This document shows, one piece after another, positions 1-8,337 of a stretch of 52,513 nucleotides of DNA (within the stretch, counting starts at the first letter, position 1; each line of letters begins with the position of its first letter). The notes under the pieces were generated by a model. That model searched no databases, was not told where the DNA came from, and saw only the letters and a list, made by a program, of their open reading frames with translations. A program made the position numbers and the translations under genes. The stretch comes from a virus: the IMG/VR virus record IMGVR_UViG_3300025345_000016, positions 1-52,513 of that record, one strand, 5' to 3'.

Positions 1-955
1 TAAAAATAGTATTTTTATTTTTTATACATTCTTTAATTAACATTATTTTATTCAATAAATCGGAAGTTTTATTAAATCTAATAAAAAGAATATTTTCTTC
101 ATTATTTTCGTTATTAATTGCAATATAAGAATCTTTTTCATATATTATTATAAATTTCTTTTTATTATAATGATGTATATTTGTAATTGATATTTTTTTA
201 GGAAAAATGAACATCTTTGATAAATCTGTTCTTTGTAATAAATTAATAAAATAATCAATCGTTTCGGGAAAATATTGTGGAATTAGTGAAAAATAAATAC
301 CATCAGTAAACATACCAATTTGAAAAATTATTTCATTTTGTATATTATTTATTTTCAATTCATAACTTAAACCAAAATTAAAATTTTCGTTATTAAATTT
401 AATAGTACCCATTTTTATATCAAAAATAAATTTAAGTAAATCAACATCCTTATTTTCCCATTTTTCATTCTGTATATATCTTAATAACGAATTTTTAACA
501 TTTTGTAATTTATTGGTAATTTTATTAAAATAAAAATTATTTTTTAGAATTTTAATTACAATATCTATTAAAGAAAATAATTCCATATCTTTATTTTCAA
601 TGGATAATAATCTTTTTCCTTTATAAATAACAAAAATCCCATTTGATTCTATATAAACATTATATCTTTCCCCTTTTCTATCAACAATTTCTAAATGAAT
701 ATAATCAGTATTATTAATATTGGGTATAATTTGAATTCCGTTTATAATTTTGGACAATACTTTTATTTTTCTTTTTAAGGGAATTGAAATGAATATTTTT
801 TCATTTTCAAGACTATAAAAGAATTCTTTTTTTCTTAAATAATAAATATATTTATATGATGAAGAGAAATTATAATTGAATATTTTAAATGGAATAAAAT
901 TTAAAGTTAAATTTAAAAATTTGATTTGAAATTTATCTTGAAGAAAAAATTGCAT
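1..955 (-). CDS. hypothetical protein, partial (C-terminus outside window), paralog of the next gene
   Basis: An open minus-strand frame begins at the ATG at 953-955 and runs off the left edge without a stop, giving about 318 residues. The function is not recognised. It is rich in Lys, Asn, Ile and Phe, with no membrane segment or motif. It aligns by eye with the neighbouring 313-residue protein: both have a NSLL...W-N-(K/N)-(D/E)-V-(D/E)-L block near the middle and an ILPNY/SLIPQYFPETIDYFIN-like block further on. The two are therefore a tandem duplication. It begins 25 bp after the neighbour's stop and has no ACATT box, so it is probably co-transcribed with it. Confidence 0.75.
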   Translation of the reverse strand, partial: MQFFLQDKFQIKFLNLTLNFIPFKIFNYNFSSSYKYIYYLRKKEFFYSLENEKIFISIPLKRKIKVLSKIINGIQIIPNINNTDYIHLEIVDRKGERYNVYIESNGIFVIYKGKRLLSIENKDMELFSLIDIVIKILKNNFYFNKITNKLQNVKNSLLRYIQNEKWENKDVDLLKFIFDIKMGTIKFNNENFNFGLSYELKINNIQNEIIFQIGMFTDGIYFSLIPQYFPETIDYFINLLQRTDLSKMFIFPKKISITNIHHYNKKKFIIIYEKDSYIAINNENNEENILFIRFNKTSDLLNKIMLIKECIKNKNTIF

Positions 956-979
956 TTTCTTCTTTTATAATATAATAAT

Positions 980-1921
980 TTAAAATTTTTCCATTTTAAT
1001 TTTATTTCTGAATTCATTTATATTTAACAATATTTCATCTATTAATTTTAATGCGTAGTTATAAACGGAAATTTTATGTTCATCAAGCAAATTTAAAATG
1101 ACATCTTTGTTTTTAATAAGAGATTGAGTAAAGTTAATGTTACTATAAAACTCTTTTTTAGATCTGCATTTAAAATTTAACACTAATTTGGATTCATCTT
1201 TATCTTTGAAAAATAGTGTAATTTGAGGATCATTATAACGACAATCATAATGTTCTAAAATAAAATTTTTGTTATTATAAAATAATTGTTTTTCAATTCT
1301 TATATTTTGATTTATGCAAATACAATTATTATAAAAATCTTCTATGTGGTTTATAATATATTCTGTAATTTCGGAAATATAATTTGGCAAAATCATGTAA
1401 TAGTCTTTATTAATTTTAAAGAAAAAAATGTTTTTAAATAAAAATTGCCCAAATTTGTTATCAATTTTTATTTCGGTCATTAGAAGACTATTATATAATT
1501 TATTGTCAATTTTAATATTTTCTCGACATTCTTCAACACAAAATGCAAATAATTCTACATTCTCATTATTCCAATCTTTGTTATTCAAAATATTTAACAA
1601 TGAATTTTTTATATCGTTTAAATATAAAATGATTTCGTTGGTAAATAATTTTCTTTCTATAAATTTATCTATAATATTTGGTAATTGTTTATATTTTTTC
1701 TTTTCAATAATATTTTGATCATTTTTTATTCTTTCAAGTATTTCTAATTTTTTCTCTGGATTTTGATTGAGTATAAAATAAGTAGTTAATGGAAAACTAT
1801 GTATAATATAAAGAATTTTTTGATTCGTGTCGATGATATATTCAATTTCTACACTAAAATCTTGATCTAATATTTTTAATTTTTCGTTTGAAAAGATTAT
1901 TCTAAACAATTTTAATTTCAT
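980..1921 (-). CDS. hypothetical protein (313 aa), paralog of the gene at the left edge
   Basis: Complete frame from the ATG at 1921 to TAA at 980. The function is unknown; it is a soluble-looking alpha/beta protein with no signal peptide and no catalytic motif that I recognise. It shares ordered blocks with the partial protein to its left (for example NSLLNILNNKDWNNENVEL against NSLLRYIQNEKWENKDVDL), which supports duplication. Upstream, an ACATT lies 19 nt before the start, further than the usual spacing, so its promoter is unclear. The 54-bp-plus palindrome at 1989-2044 sits between it and the next gene upstream and may end transcription from there. Confidence 0.8.
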   Translation of the reverse strand: MKLKLFRIIFSNEKLKILDQDFSVEIEYIIDTNQKILYIIHSFPLTTYFILNQNPEKKLEILERIKNDQNIIEKKKYKQLPNIIDKFIERKLFTNEIILYLNDIKNSLLNILNNKDWNNENVELFAFCVEECRENIKIDNKLYNSLLMTEIKIDNKFGQFLFKNIFFFKINKDYYMILPNYISEITEYIINHIEDFYNNCICINQNIRIEKQLFYNNKNFILEHYDCRYNDPQITLFFKDKDESKLVLNFKCRSKKEFYSNINFTQSLIKNKDVILNLLDEHKISVYNYALKLIDEILLNINEFRNKIKMEKF

Positions 1922-1988
1922 TTTCTTTTTTTAAATTTTTAATGTAAAATACTGAAATTTAAAAAAATGAATAAAATTTAAAAACAAC

Positions 1989-2044
1989 TCCCCCATCACT
2001 TCCCGTTATAATTTTATAAAATTATAACGGGAAGTGATGGGGGA
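1989..2044. repeat. perfect 56-bp palindrome, possible terminator or hairpin element
   Basis: Every base from 1989 to 2016 pairs with its mirror base from 2044 to 2017. The arms start TCCCCCATCACTTCCCG and the AT-rich centre is ATTTTATAAAAT. No mismatch occurs over 28 pairs, with the axis between 2016 and 2017. It is GC-rich at its foot, in contrast to the surrounding DNA. It may act as a transcription terminator in either direction, or as a cruciform or mobile palindromic element. Confidence 0.9.
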
Positions 2045-2081
2045 TAAAATATAAAAAAAATTAAAGATTTTTTTAAATCGG

Positions 2082-2100
2082 TCCCCCCGTAATGGGGGGA
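2082..2100 (-). terminator. C7/G7 hairpin followed by T-runs on the minus strand
   Basis: TCCCCCC at 2082-2088 pairs with GGGGGGA at 2094-2100 around a 5-nt loop. On the minus strand the stem is followed by TTT and then longer T tracts near 2050-2070, so it can serve as a rho-independent terminator for the gene ending at 2107. Confidence 0.6.
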
Positions 2101-2101
2101 T

Positions 2102-2134
2102 CGAGATCAGGAAGAAAGAATCTTCCTGATCTCG
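2102..2134 (-). repeat. 14-bp stem hairpin overlapping the 3-prime end of the 147-aa gene
   Basis: CGAGATCAGGAAGA (2102-2115) is exactly complementary to TCTTCCTGATCTCG (2121-2134), with a 5-nt loop. The TGA stop at 2107-2109 lies inside the left arm, so the last codons of the gene are built from the hairpin. Together with the two palindromes downstream it forms a three-hairpin array. Confidence 0.85.
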
Positions 2135-2550
2135 TCGAAAATTTCCTTGACTTTTTTTCTAACGCCGGTGGCGACTATCGCCACCTTGTATTCTGACGAA
2201 ATGTAATCTAGAACCGTTATAAATTTCAAATCAGGAGTAAATATCAGGTACTTATCATATATTTCACAAATGATGCTACCCTTCCTGAAAACCCGTAAAC
2301 TATTGGGAATCTCGAGTTTATATTTTTCTAGAATATTCCTTATTTCGTTTAGTTTTTCCTCGTCTTTAGTCAATTTTCCAAAATAATGTTTAAATATATC
2401 ATTTTTAGAGTTGCCATAGGAAAAACCAGAATTGCCATAGGAAAAACCAGAATTGCCATAGGAAAAACCAGAATTGCCAGCAAAATCAAAATTTTGCCCC
2501 CTTTCGCCTTCGGGGGGGAGGGCATCCCCCCAATTTTTTACTCTCTTCAT
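2107..2550 (-). CDS. hypothetical protein (147 aa) with three GNSGFSY repeats, atypical composition
   Basis: Frame from ATG at 2550 to TGA at 2107. The N-terminus (MKRVKNWGDALPPEGERGQ) is encoded by G- and C-tracts that look unlike the rest of the window. Next come three exact heptapeptides GNSGFSY (about residues 27-47), then a lysine-rich alpha/beta domain of about 100 residues. I do not recognise the fold. Several palindromes lie inside it: 2167-2185 (GGTGGCGA stem), 2480-2497 (GCAAAAT stem) and the hairpin at its stop codon. There is no clear ribosome site; a TATAAT (minus strand, 2560-2565) stands 9 nt before the start. Composition, repeats and palindromes suggest recent acquisition or insertion of a palindromic element into the reading frame. 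Translation of the N-terminal part is not certain. Confidence 0.55.
   Translation of the reverse strand: MKRVKNWGDALPPEGERGQNFDFAGNSGFSYGNSGFSYGNSGFSYGNSKNDIFKHYFGKLTKDEEKLNEIRNILEKYKLEIPNSLRVFRKGSIICEIYDKYLIFTPDLKFITVLDYISSEYKVAIVATGVRKKVKEIFDEIRKILSS
2411..2473. repeat. three exact 21-bp tandem repeats
   Basis: Three adjacent identical units at 2411-2431, 2432-2452 and 2453-2473, followed by a 6-bp partial fourth copy (TTGCCA). The unit length is a multiple of three, so copy-number change would add or remove one GNSGFSY heptad from the encoded protein without a frameshift. Confidence 0.95.
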
Positions 2551-2662
2551 GGCACTATTATTATAGAAACTATTGAGAATCTAAATATAAGACTCTACAT
2601 AAATTTTAAAAAATAAAAAATATATTTTTAAATATTAGATCCTTATTATAAGATACTAATTG

Positions 2663-2857
2663 TTACTTATGTCTATTCTCCATTAAGACCCTTAAATACA
2701 TTTTGAATCTTTCTTTGAGATCCTCATTATAAAAGAGATACTTATTGATTTCTTGAATGGTTTTTAGATTCTTAACTTCATATATACGGTCTTCCATATT
2801 AAGAATCTTTAATAAGGCAATTAGTTTTCTTTTATATGCAATATCACTCTTTCTCAT
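2663..2857 (-). CDS. small hypothetical protein (64 aa)
   Basis: A longer frame opens at 2950, but its first part is read inside the upstream gene. The ATG at 2857 (MRKSDIAYKRKL...) overlaps the upstream stop at 2844 by 14 bp, which fits the translational coupling common here, so I chose it. The product is helical and charged (KNLKTIQEINKYLFYNEDLKERFK), with no membrane segment. Function unknown. It is the last gene of the run that starts at the sheath gene and includes PrkA, VWA and portal. Confidence 0.6.
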   Translation of the reverse strand: MRKSDIAYKRKLIALLKILNMEDRIYEVKNLKTIQEINKYLFYNEDLKERFKMYLRVLMENRHK

Positions 2858-3557
2858 ATTCAGAAATGTCTTTATATAAGACCCAAACAACAAGATTGTT
2901 AAAAAATAGAACCTTGAACAATCCCTTATCAACAACCGAATATTTACCATCTTCGTTTATATCCAAATCAACACCAATATTACCAAGATCCTTAATATCT
3001 ATTATAGAAGATGTATAAGGAATTGCGAATATATCACCAGGATAAATAGGAATTACTATTAAAGGAATTAAAAGTTTAGTTTCATTAACAGGAAATCCTC
3101 TATATCCTGTTATTTGATTTCCAACGATGATTCCTAATATTTCTTTTTTAATATCAACTTCAAAGAAACGATTTTTATCAAAACGACAAATACCATTTTT
3201 ACAAATAATATTATAAAAACCATATTTGTCATTCTTTTTAAAAATCGGAGTGCATATATAATAATCTTTATCCTTATCAATTCTAAGAGAAACCAATCTT
3301 CCTATGTGAAACTGATTAGTATTAAAACGAACAACATCTCTAAAAAAATAAGAAGGTATAGAAAAACGATGATATATATTTTTATAGAAACCGTAATAAT
3401 TATTATACGCTGCATTAATAAATCCTTCAATAGACGGTTCTATAAAATTAGTTAGTTTTTTATGCAATAAATCTTCTTCTAAAACATTAGATATCTTATT
3501 TGATATTTGATTTTCAACTTGTTTTTTTATATCAGTAAATTTAAATATCATAGTCAT
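2844..3557 (-). CDS. hypothetical virion-associated protein downstream of portal (237 aa)
   Basis: ATG at 3557 overlaps the portal stop by 4 bp (ATGA), so the gene is translationally coupled to the portal. The first 50 residues look helical; the rest is rich in Ile, Tyr, Val and Gly in short beta-like segments. There are two Cys close together (IICKNGICRF). No family is recognised. Its position directly after the portal is where head-tail connector or head-assembly proteins often lie, but this is only positional inference. Confidence 0.7.
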   Translation of the reverse strand: MTMIFKFTDIKKQVENQISNKISNVLEEDLLHKKLTNFIEPSIEGFINAAYNNYYGFYKNIYHRFSIPSYFFRDVVRFNTNQFHIGRLVSLRIDKDKDYYICTPIFKKNDKYGFYNIICKNGICRFDKNRFFEVDIKKEILGIIVGNQITGYRGFPVNETKLLIPLIVIPIYPGDIFAIPYTSSIIDIKDLGNIGVDLDINEDGKYSVVDKGLFKVLFFNNLVVWVLYKDISEYEKE

Positions 3558-5389
3558 TTACTAATATCGTCTCTTCTAGATATGCTTTTTACGGGCATCT
3601 CTTTATTTTCTTTATCTTTCCCTTTTTTATCTTGTTTTAGTTGTTGCAATTTTTGTTCTATAACTTCAAGTAGTTTATGTGCCGTATCTTCTCCGTATTG
3701 TTGTGCAACACTTTCCAGTATCGTTACGATTTTCTTTTGATTTCCTTGTGTTTGTTCTATTATTTCATCCGCAATTTTATCATAATCAATATTTCCTTCT
3801 TCATCCGTATTTTCAGAAAATAAATCTTGTAAGTAATTAACATATTTCATTTCAAGAATTTTTCTTCTAAATTCGGAAAGAATATTATATTTTTCGTCTA
3901 ACTCTTGTTCGTAAGATATTTGTTGATAAATATCTTTAAGTTCCATGCCGTAATAAGTTTTTAATAGAAGTTCTTTTGGAAACTTATCTTGAAGTATTTG
4001 GAACAATAATTGAAATTCAGATAAAGAATCAATTCTTCTTGGTGGTATAAGAGATAATGTGAACTTTGGGAAATTATAAATTTTAGATAATATTTCGGAA
4101 AATCTTTGTAAGAATTCATTTAATTGAATGGTGATATTTAAAAGGGAATTTTCAAGTAATCTAATAGAAATAACATTAGATGCCCAAGTTCCTTCCATAA
4201 CAAGTTCTTTGGGTAAATCTGTTATTCCTATAAGATTAGTATATATCATTTCCATTAATTGCGTTAATATTGATATGTTTTGAACATTTCCTCCAATTTC
4301 CAATTTTTCATACGGTGTATCTGATATGAATAATTTTAACGGTTCCCTATCAATTTCTTTTAAAACTTTTCTTAAATTTTCAGATTTTTTAGATATATTA
4401 TGAACAGGAGTAACACCTAATTGTCCCTGCGGAGGAGAAAACAATAAACGATATGGTATGATTTCTTGTGAGTAATTTACTAATAAACGATATATTTCTA
4501 AAAGTATTAATGCACCTCTGTATCCCCTCGCAATTAACGGGAAAAATGGCAAATCAATTCCGGTGGGAAGATTATATTTTAAAGTAAATGTTGTTTTACT
4601 ATCTAAATAAAATTGAATTTCTTTTTTGTCTTCAATCAAAGACCATTTTAAGAGATTGTATTCAATTTTATTCAAAACATCAATACCAAAATTATTAATA
4701 ATTTCTTTAATTTTTTGTTTTATTAATTCACGATTTAATTTGATTAAAGAAGTTTTGGTAAAGGGTTCATATAAAATTTCTATATCTTTTACTGACCATA
4801 ATCTCAAATTAATATCTTTAAGTATTTTGTCTTTAACATTTGAGTAATAAACATAATCATCCGAATAAGTATCCAAATATATCATTTTATCATTTCTACA
4901 ATTTGGACACCTTATCTTTAAATATATCAATTTCTTCTCATTATCAACTTCAATCAAATCTTTTAGTAAAACATTAGGGGGAATTAAATCACTTTCAAAA
5001 ATAAAATTACATTTTAAACATTTTAATATTTTCTTTCCAAGAAATTCAATATTTAATATTCCAATACCATAAGTATAATAATCAACAAGTAAGTTAATCA
5101 AGGTATTTCTTAAATAATATTTTTTGTTTATTAGTTCATCAATTTTATTTTTTATATTTTCTGATAAATCCAGATTTTCTTTTACTTTTTCGTCATCAAT
5201 AATAATGTTAAAATCAACAATAGGATATCTTGAGGCACGATATATCGCCATAGATATTACAGGATCCGTTAAAACCAATTGTTCCGATATTTCAATTAAA
5301 AGATATAAAACTTTTGGATCGTTGAGATTTAATATATCACCAGGACCAAGAATTTCATATAACTTTTTAGAAAGATTTTGTGTATTCAT
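3554..5389 (-). CDS. portal protein (611 aa), with zinc-ribbon insertion
   Basis: A portal forms the dodecameric ring at the capsid vertex through which DNA passes. Features seen: an N-terminal helical part (LVLTDPVISMAIYRASRYPI), a region NLIGITDLPKELVMEGTW followed by a long helix (SLLNITIQLNEFLQRFSEIL) like the wing-stem part of phage portals, and a charged Gln/Lys-rich C-terminal tail typical of portals. Unusually, residues about 128-168 hold two CxxC pairs (CLKC and CPNC), which looks like a zinc ribbon inserted into the clip or wing region. The gene overlaps the VWA gene upstream by 4 bp and the 237-aa gene downstream by 4 bp. Length is normal for a myovirus portal. The identification rests on overall pattern and position, not on a diagnostic motif. 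Confidence 0.72.
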   Translation of the reverse strand: MNTQNLSKKLYEILGPGDILNLNDPKVLYLLIEISEQLVLTDPVISMAIYRASRYPIVDFNIIIDDEKVKENLDLSENIKNKIDELINKKYYLRNTLINLLVDYYTYGIGILNIEFLGKKILKCLKCNFIFESDLIPPNVLLKDLIEVDNEKKLIYLKIRCPNCRNDKMIYLDTYSDDYVYYSNVKDKILKDINLRLWSVKDIEILYEPFTKTSLIKLNRELIKQKIKEIINNFGIDVLNKIEYNLLKWSLIEDKKEIQFYLDSKTTFTLKYNLPTGIDLPFFPLIARGYRGALILLEIYRLLVNYSQEIIPYRLLFSPPQGQLGVTPVHNISKKSENLRKVLKEIDREPLKLFISDTPYEKLEIGGNVQNISILTQLMEMIYTNLIGITDLPKELVMEGTWASNVISIRLLENSLLNITIQLNEFLQRFSEILSKIYNFPKFTLSLIPPRRIDSLSEFQLLFQILQDKFPKELLLKTYYGMELKDIYQQISYEQELDEKYNILSEFRRKILEMKYVNYLQDLFSENTDEEGNIDYDKIADEIIEQTQGNQKKIVTILESVAQQYGEDTAHKLLEVIEQKLQQLKQDKKGKDKENKEMPVKSISRRDDISK

Positions 5390-6477
5390 ATCACATGCAC
5401 TCCATTTTGAGATATATATTTTGAAATTTCTAATATTAAATCGTAAACAGATAAATCGGTATTACAAACAATTAAAGAATATTTATCCTCCGGAACACTA
5501 TTTATTATTTCATTTATTTTTTCTTCTATTAATTTGTTTATGGAAGTATTACCTGTAAAATATAATATAACACAGTAGGATAAATAAGGATGTTTTAAAA
5601 TATTTTTATTGAAATAAAATATTTCACTATTTGAAACTTCAAAATCAGAACAATAGAAAAGATATTTCGTTAATTGCGGTTTTTTCTCGAGGTATCTTTT
5701 ATAAAAATCAACCCAAGGCGTAAATAATGTTCCACCGCCTTCTGTTTGTCTAAAATAATCCCTTATTTCTTTTCTTTGATTTATAAGTTCTCTAACATTC
5801 ATATTTTTAGTTAATTTGTGAATAGAAAAATCATATACTTGCGTTGAATGAAGAAGTAACTGAACATAAGAAACATCAAAATTTTTTACAAGATAATTCA
5901 TTAAAAGTATTAAAAGAGACTTACTTACAAATCTTTCTTGCGGAGAAACACTTCCGGATATGTCTATATTGTATGTTATTAATGGAACAAATGTATATTC
6001 AATTTGTGTTGAAAAAATATTGTAAATAATATCATCTTCATAGAATGGAGGTTCAAAAAGTTCATCTAAGATGTTTTCATTCAATTCTTTTCCCATCATA
6101 ATAAGTGTCTTAAGTCTATTATTTAATGTTGTTTCAATATCAATTTGTGATTCCCTTCCTTTTTTATCTTTACCATATTTTTTAGTATTAATATTTACAA
6201 ATTTCTTTTCTTTTATGGGAAGTTGAATATAATCACCAAATATTTCAATAAATTCATCAACATCCATTATTTTTAGATCTTCATCATCTTGTCCTTGTCC
6301 TCTACCATTTCCTTCACCCGGAATATAAATATCAATATAAGTATATGGTATATGTGGTAATAATTTATTCTCTGTTGACTTTACTTGTTTAATAACTCTT
6401 TCTATATTTAAATCGGGATAATTTTCTAATAATCTTCTTATGAATTTTAATCTTGATTTGCGTGCGTTTAATTTCAT
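5386..6477 (-). CDS. DUF444 / UPF0229 (YeaH/YhbH-type) VWA-domain protein (363 aa)
   Basis: Resembles bacterial YeaH/YhbH, which is encoded beside the PrkA kinase. The family's Gly-rich linker (GEGNGRGQGQDDED, residues 54-67) is followed by an acidic-aromatic segment (DEFIEIFGDYIQLP) matching the family's EdLeLP region. A von Willebrand A domain then has an intact metal-binding motif DISGS (172-176), a GGGT segment near 247-250 (MIDAS loop) and YCSDFE near the third metal loop. The start overlaps the PrkA stop by 4 bp and the stop overlaps the portal start by 4 bp, so PrkA, VWA and portal are coupled. By analogy with AAA+/VWA pairs it may be the substrate adaptor of the kinase/ATPase. Its role in a virion operon is unknown. 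Confidence 0.85.
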   Translation of the reverse strand: MKLNARKSRLKFIRRLLENYPDLNIERVIKQVKSTENKLLPHIPYTYIDIYIPGEGNGRGQGQDDEDLKIMDVDEFIEIFGDYIQLPIKEKKFVNINTKKYGKDKKGRESQIDIETTLNNRLKTLIMMGKELNENILDELFEPPFYEDDIIYNIFSTQIEYTFVPLITYNIDISGSVSPQERFVSKSLLILLMNYLVKNFDVSYVQLLLHSTQVYDFSIHKLTKNMNVRELINQRKEIRDYFRQTEGGGTLFTPWVDFYKRYLEKKPQLTKYLFYCSDFEVSNSEIFYFNKNILKHPYLSYCVILYFTGNTSINKLIEEKINEIINSVPEDKYSLIVCNTDLSVYDLILEISKYISQNGVHVI

Positions 6478-8333
6478 GAGAATTTAATAATATTATCATT
6501 CATGTATTTTAGAACGACTTTTGCCGTCTTTTCGGAAAATCCTATTTTTTTCATATTATCGATAATCATGCGAATAATATTTTTACTTTCGTCTGAAATT
6601 GGAATATCAAAATTAAGGGAAGGTGCAAATAATTTGATTTTCTCTTTAAACATATATTCTTTAAGTGCGTTATAAAATTCAGGAAGATGTTTTTTTAACG
6701 ATAGTGTTTGATTTTGTAAAAGAAGTGAAGAAGTTAAACTTAATAAACGGAAATAAACATTTTTTCTATGTTCATAATCAGAAACGATTTTTAGATGTTT
6801 ATCAATAGAAGATAAGAATGTTTCATCAATATCAATTTTCTTTCCGGTTACCGGATCTTTTAATTCCGTTTTATTGACATAAGCACCAAGATGATCGTAA
6901 TATTTTCTAAATAATAAATCAATTTCTTTATCGATTTCATCGTATCCTAATAATGCATCAATTACGGTTTTAGTTATTTCGTTTTCCAAAAATTTTTCAG
7001 TCATAGAATAACATTCATTATATTCAACATTTTTATTTTGATTAAACTTTATAAAATTATCATATATTTTCTTTAAAACATCAATACAAGAAACTTCATC
7101 AAAAGAAGATAATTCGGATAAAATATTCGCAATTGTTCTTGGTGAAATTCCACTCATACCAACTTTAAAATCCTCGTAATATTCTTTTTTAATACTTTCT
7201 ATATCTGCGGAATCAGAATTATTATTTATATTTTCATTTTCTTCATCAAATATTTGTATGATTTTTTCTAGGTCTTCTTTTTTGTAAGATTTGATTATTC
7301 TTGTTAAAATAGAAAAATATGCCGACACTTTATAAACTAGAGGATCCATATGGTTAATTTCTTTTACTAATTTTTTAATGATTTTTATTTCACTAGTATA
7401 AGATAAATTGTATGGTATTTTTATAACAAATAAACGATCTCTGAATGCTTCGGTATCACTTCTTTGAATAAAGTTTTGATATTCGGGAATATTAGTATGA
7501 GAAATTAAAAATGTATCAATATTATATGCACCAAAATTTTTTAAAACTATCATTTTATCTTGCGAGGCGGTTAAAAGTATGTTTAAATGTTCAGTTTTGG
7601 ATTTCATTATTTCTACAAATTCTACTATTCCTCTGTTTCCACTTTGTAATGCACCAGTATAATTCCATACTCTCGGATCACTATCATTTTTATAAATACT
7701 TAATTTTGCGATAGAAAAGTTTCCTATTAAAACAGAATCATCAGTAGAATTGGGATCTCCCGGTGCATAAGTGGAAATTCCTATATTGCCTAAACGGGAA
7801 AATTGAATAGGAACAAGTTCAATTTCTTCCCATGGATTTTCTCTTAAAGTTTTTTGGCATACAGGACATGGTAAATAAAACGATTCTAAATAATTTACGC
7901 CATATTTATATTTTAATTCTTCTTTAAGATTTCTTGGAAGTAAAAATAATGGATTACAACGATTAGGACAATCTTTTGGTGCATATATTTCATGATTTTT
8001 GGTATATTCTTCAAGTAAAACTTTTAAAATTGATACGATACTTGATTTTGAAGAACCTGGAGGTCCTATTAAAATTAATATCCTTTTAAAAGTATCTTGT
8101 CCATTTGCCGCAGAATATATAAATCTAACAATTCTATCTAAAAAATAATCCAATCCAAAAATCTCATTTTTAAATGCATTATAAATCTTTATTCCATTTT
8201 TCTCTTTATATCCTTTTTCAATTATAGAAAGATAAACCAAACCATGTGCATTATATTGATAAATAATGTTTCTGTTTTCTTTTTCTATTTCGGATATAAA
8301 GTTGTTATAAAAGTTTATAAGACGCATACCCAC
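6474..8333 (-). CDS. PrkA-type AAA+ serine protein kinase (619 aa)
   Basis: Length and order match bacterial PrkA/YeaG (about 640 residues). Visible are: GLDYFLDRIVRF before the ATPase; Walker A GPPGSSKS (90-97); Cys pairs at 122/126 and 156/159, suggesting a metal site; the PrkA-specific IGISTYAPGDPNSTDDSVLIG block; DPRVWNYTGALQSGNRG; FVEIMKS with LLTASQDK; and SHTNIPEYQNF...DRLFVIKIPY. These match the PrkA ATPase core closely. The remaining C-terminal part (about 340-619) is helical and corresponds to the PrkA kinase-like domain, though I cannot confirm kinase residues. It starts 5 bp after the 160-aa gene. In bacteria PrkA acts with YeaH and SpoVR in stress or sporulation; no SpoVR homolog is seen here. 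Confidence 0.88.
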   Translation of the reverse strand: MGMRLINFYNNFISEIEKENRNIIYQYNAHGLVYLSIIEKGYKEKNGIKIYNAFKNEIFGLDYFLDRIVRFIYSAANGQDTFKRILILIGPPGSSKSSIVSILKVLLEEYTKNHEIYAPKDCPNRCNPLFLLPRNLKEELKYKYGVNYLESFYLPCPVCQKTLRENPWEEIELVPIQFSRLGNIGISTYAPGDPNSTDDSVLIGNFSIAKLSIYKNDSDPRVWNYTGALQSGNRGIVEFVEIMKSKTEHLNILLTASQDKMIVLKNFGAYNIDTFLISHTNIPEYQNFIQRSDTEAFRDRLFVIKIPYNLSYTSEIKIIKKLVKEINHMDPLVYKVSAYFSILTRIIKSYKKEDLEKIIQIFDEENENINNNSDSADIESIKKEYYEDFKVGMSGISPRTIANILSELSSFDEVSCIDVLKKIYDNFIKFNQNKNVEYNECYSMTEKFLENEITKTVIDALLGYDEIDKEIDLLFRKYYDHLGAYVNKTELKDPVTGKKIDIDETFLSSIDKHLKIVSDYEHRKNVYFRLLSLTSSLLLQNQTLSLKKHLPEFYNALKEYMFKEKIKLFAPSLNFDIPISDESKNIIRMIIDNMKKIGFSEKTAKVVLKYMNDNIIKFS

Positions 8334-8337
8334 AATT

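Noticed and set aside
1428-1718. Plus-strand frame of 96 codons, and similar frames opposite long genes
   Set aside because: It lies wholly opposite the 313-aa gene and is made of Phe/Ser/Leu-rich reverse-frame sequence; no start signal. Dozens of such shadows were left out.
2560-2588. TATAAT upstream of the 147-aa gene as a sigma-70 promoter
   Set aside because: No -35 element at suitable distance (ATATTT only), and TATAAT-like sequences are frequent in such AT-rich DNA.
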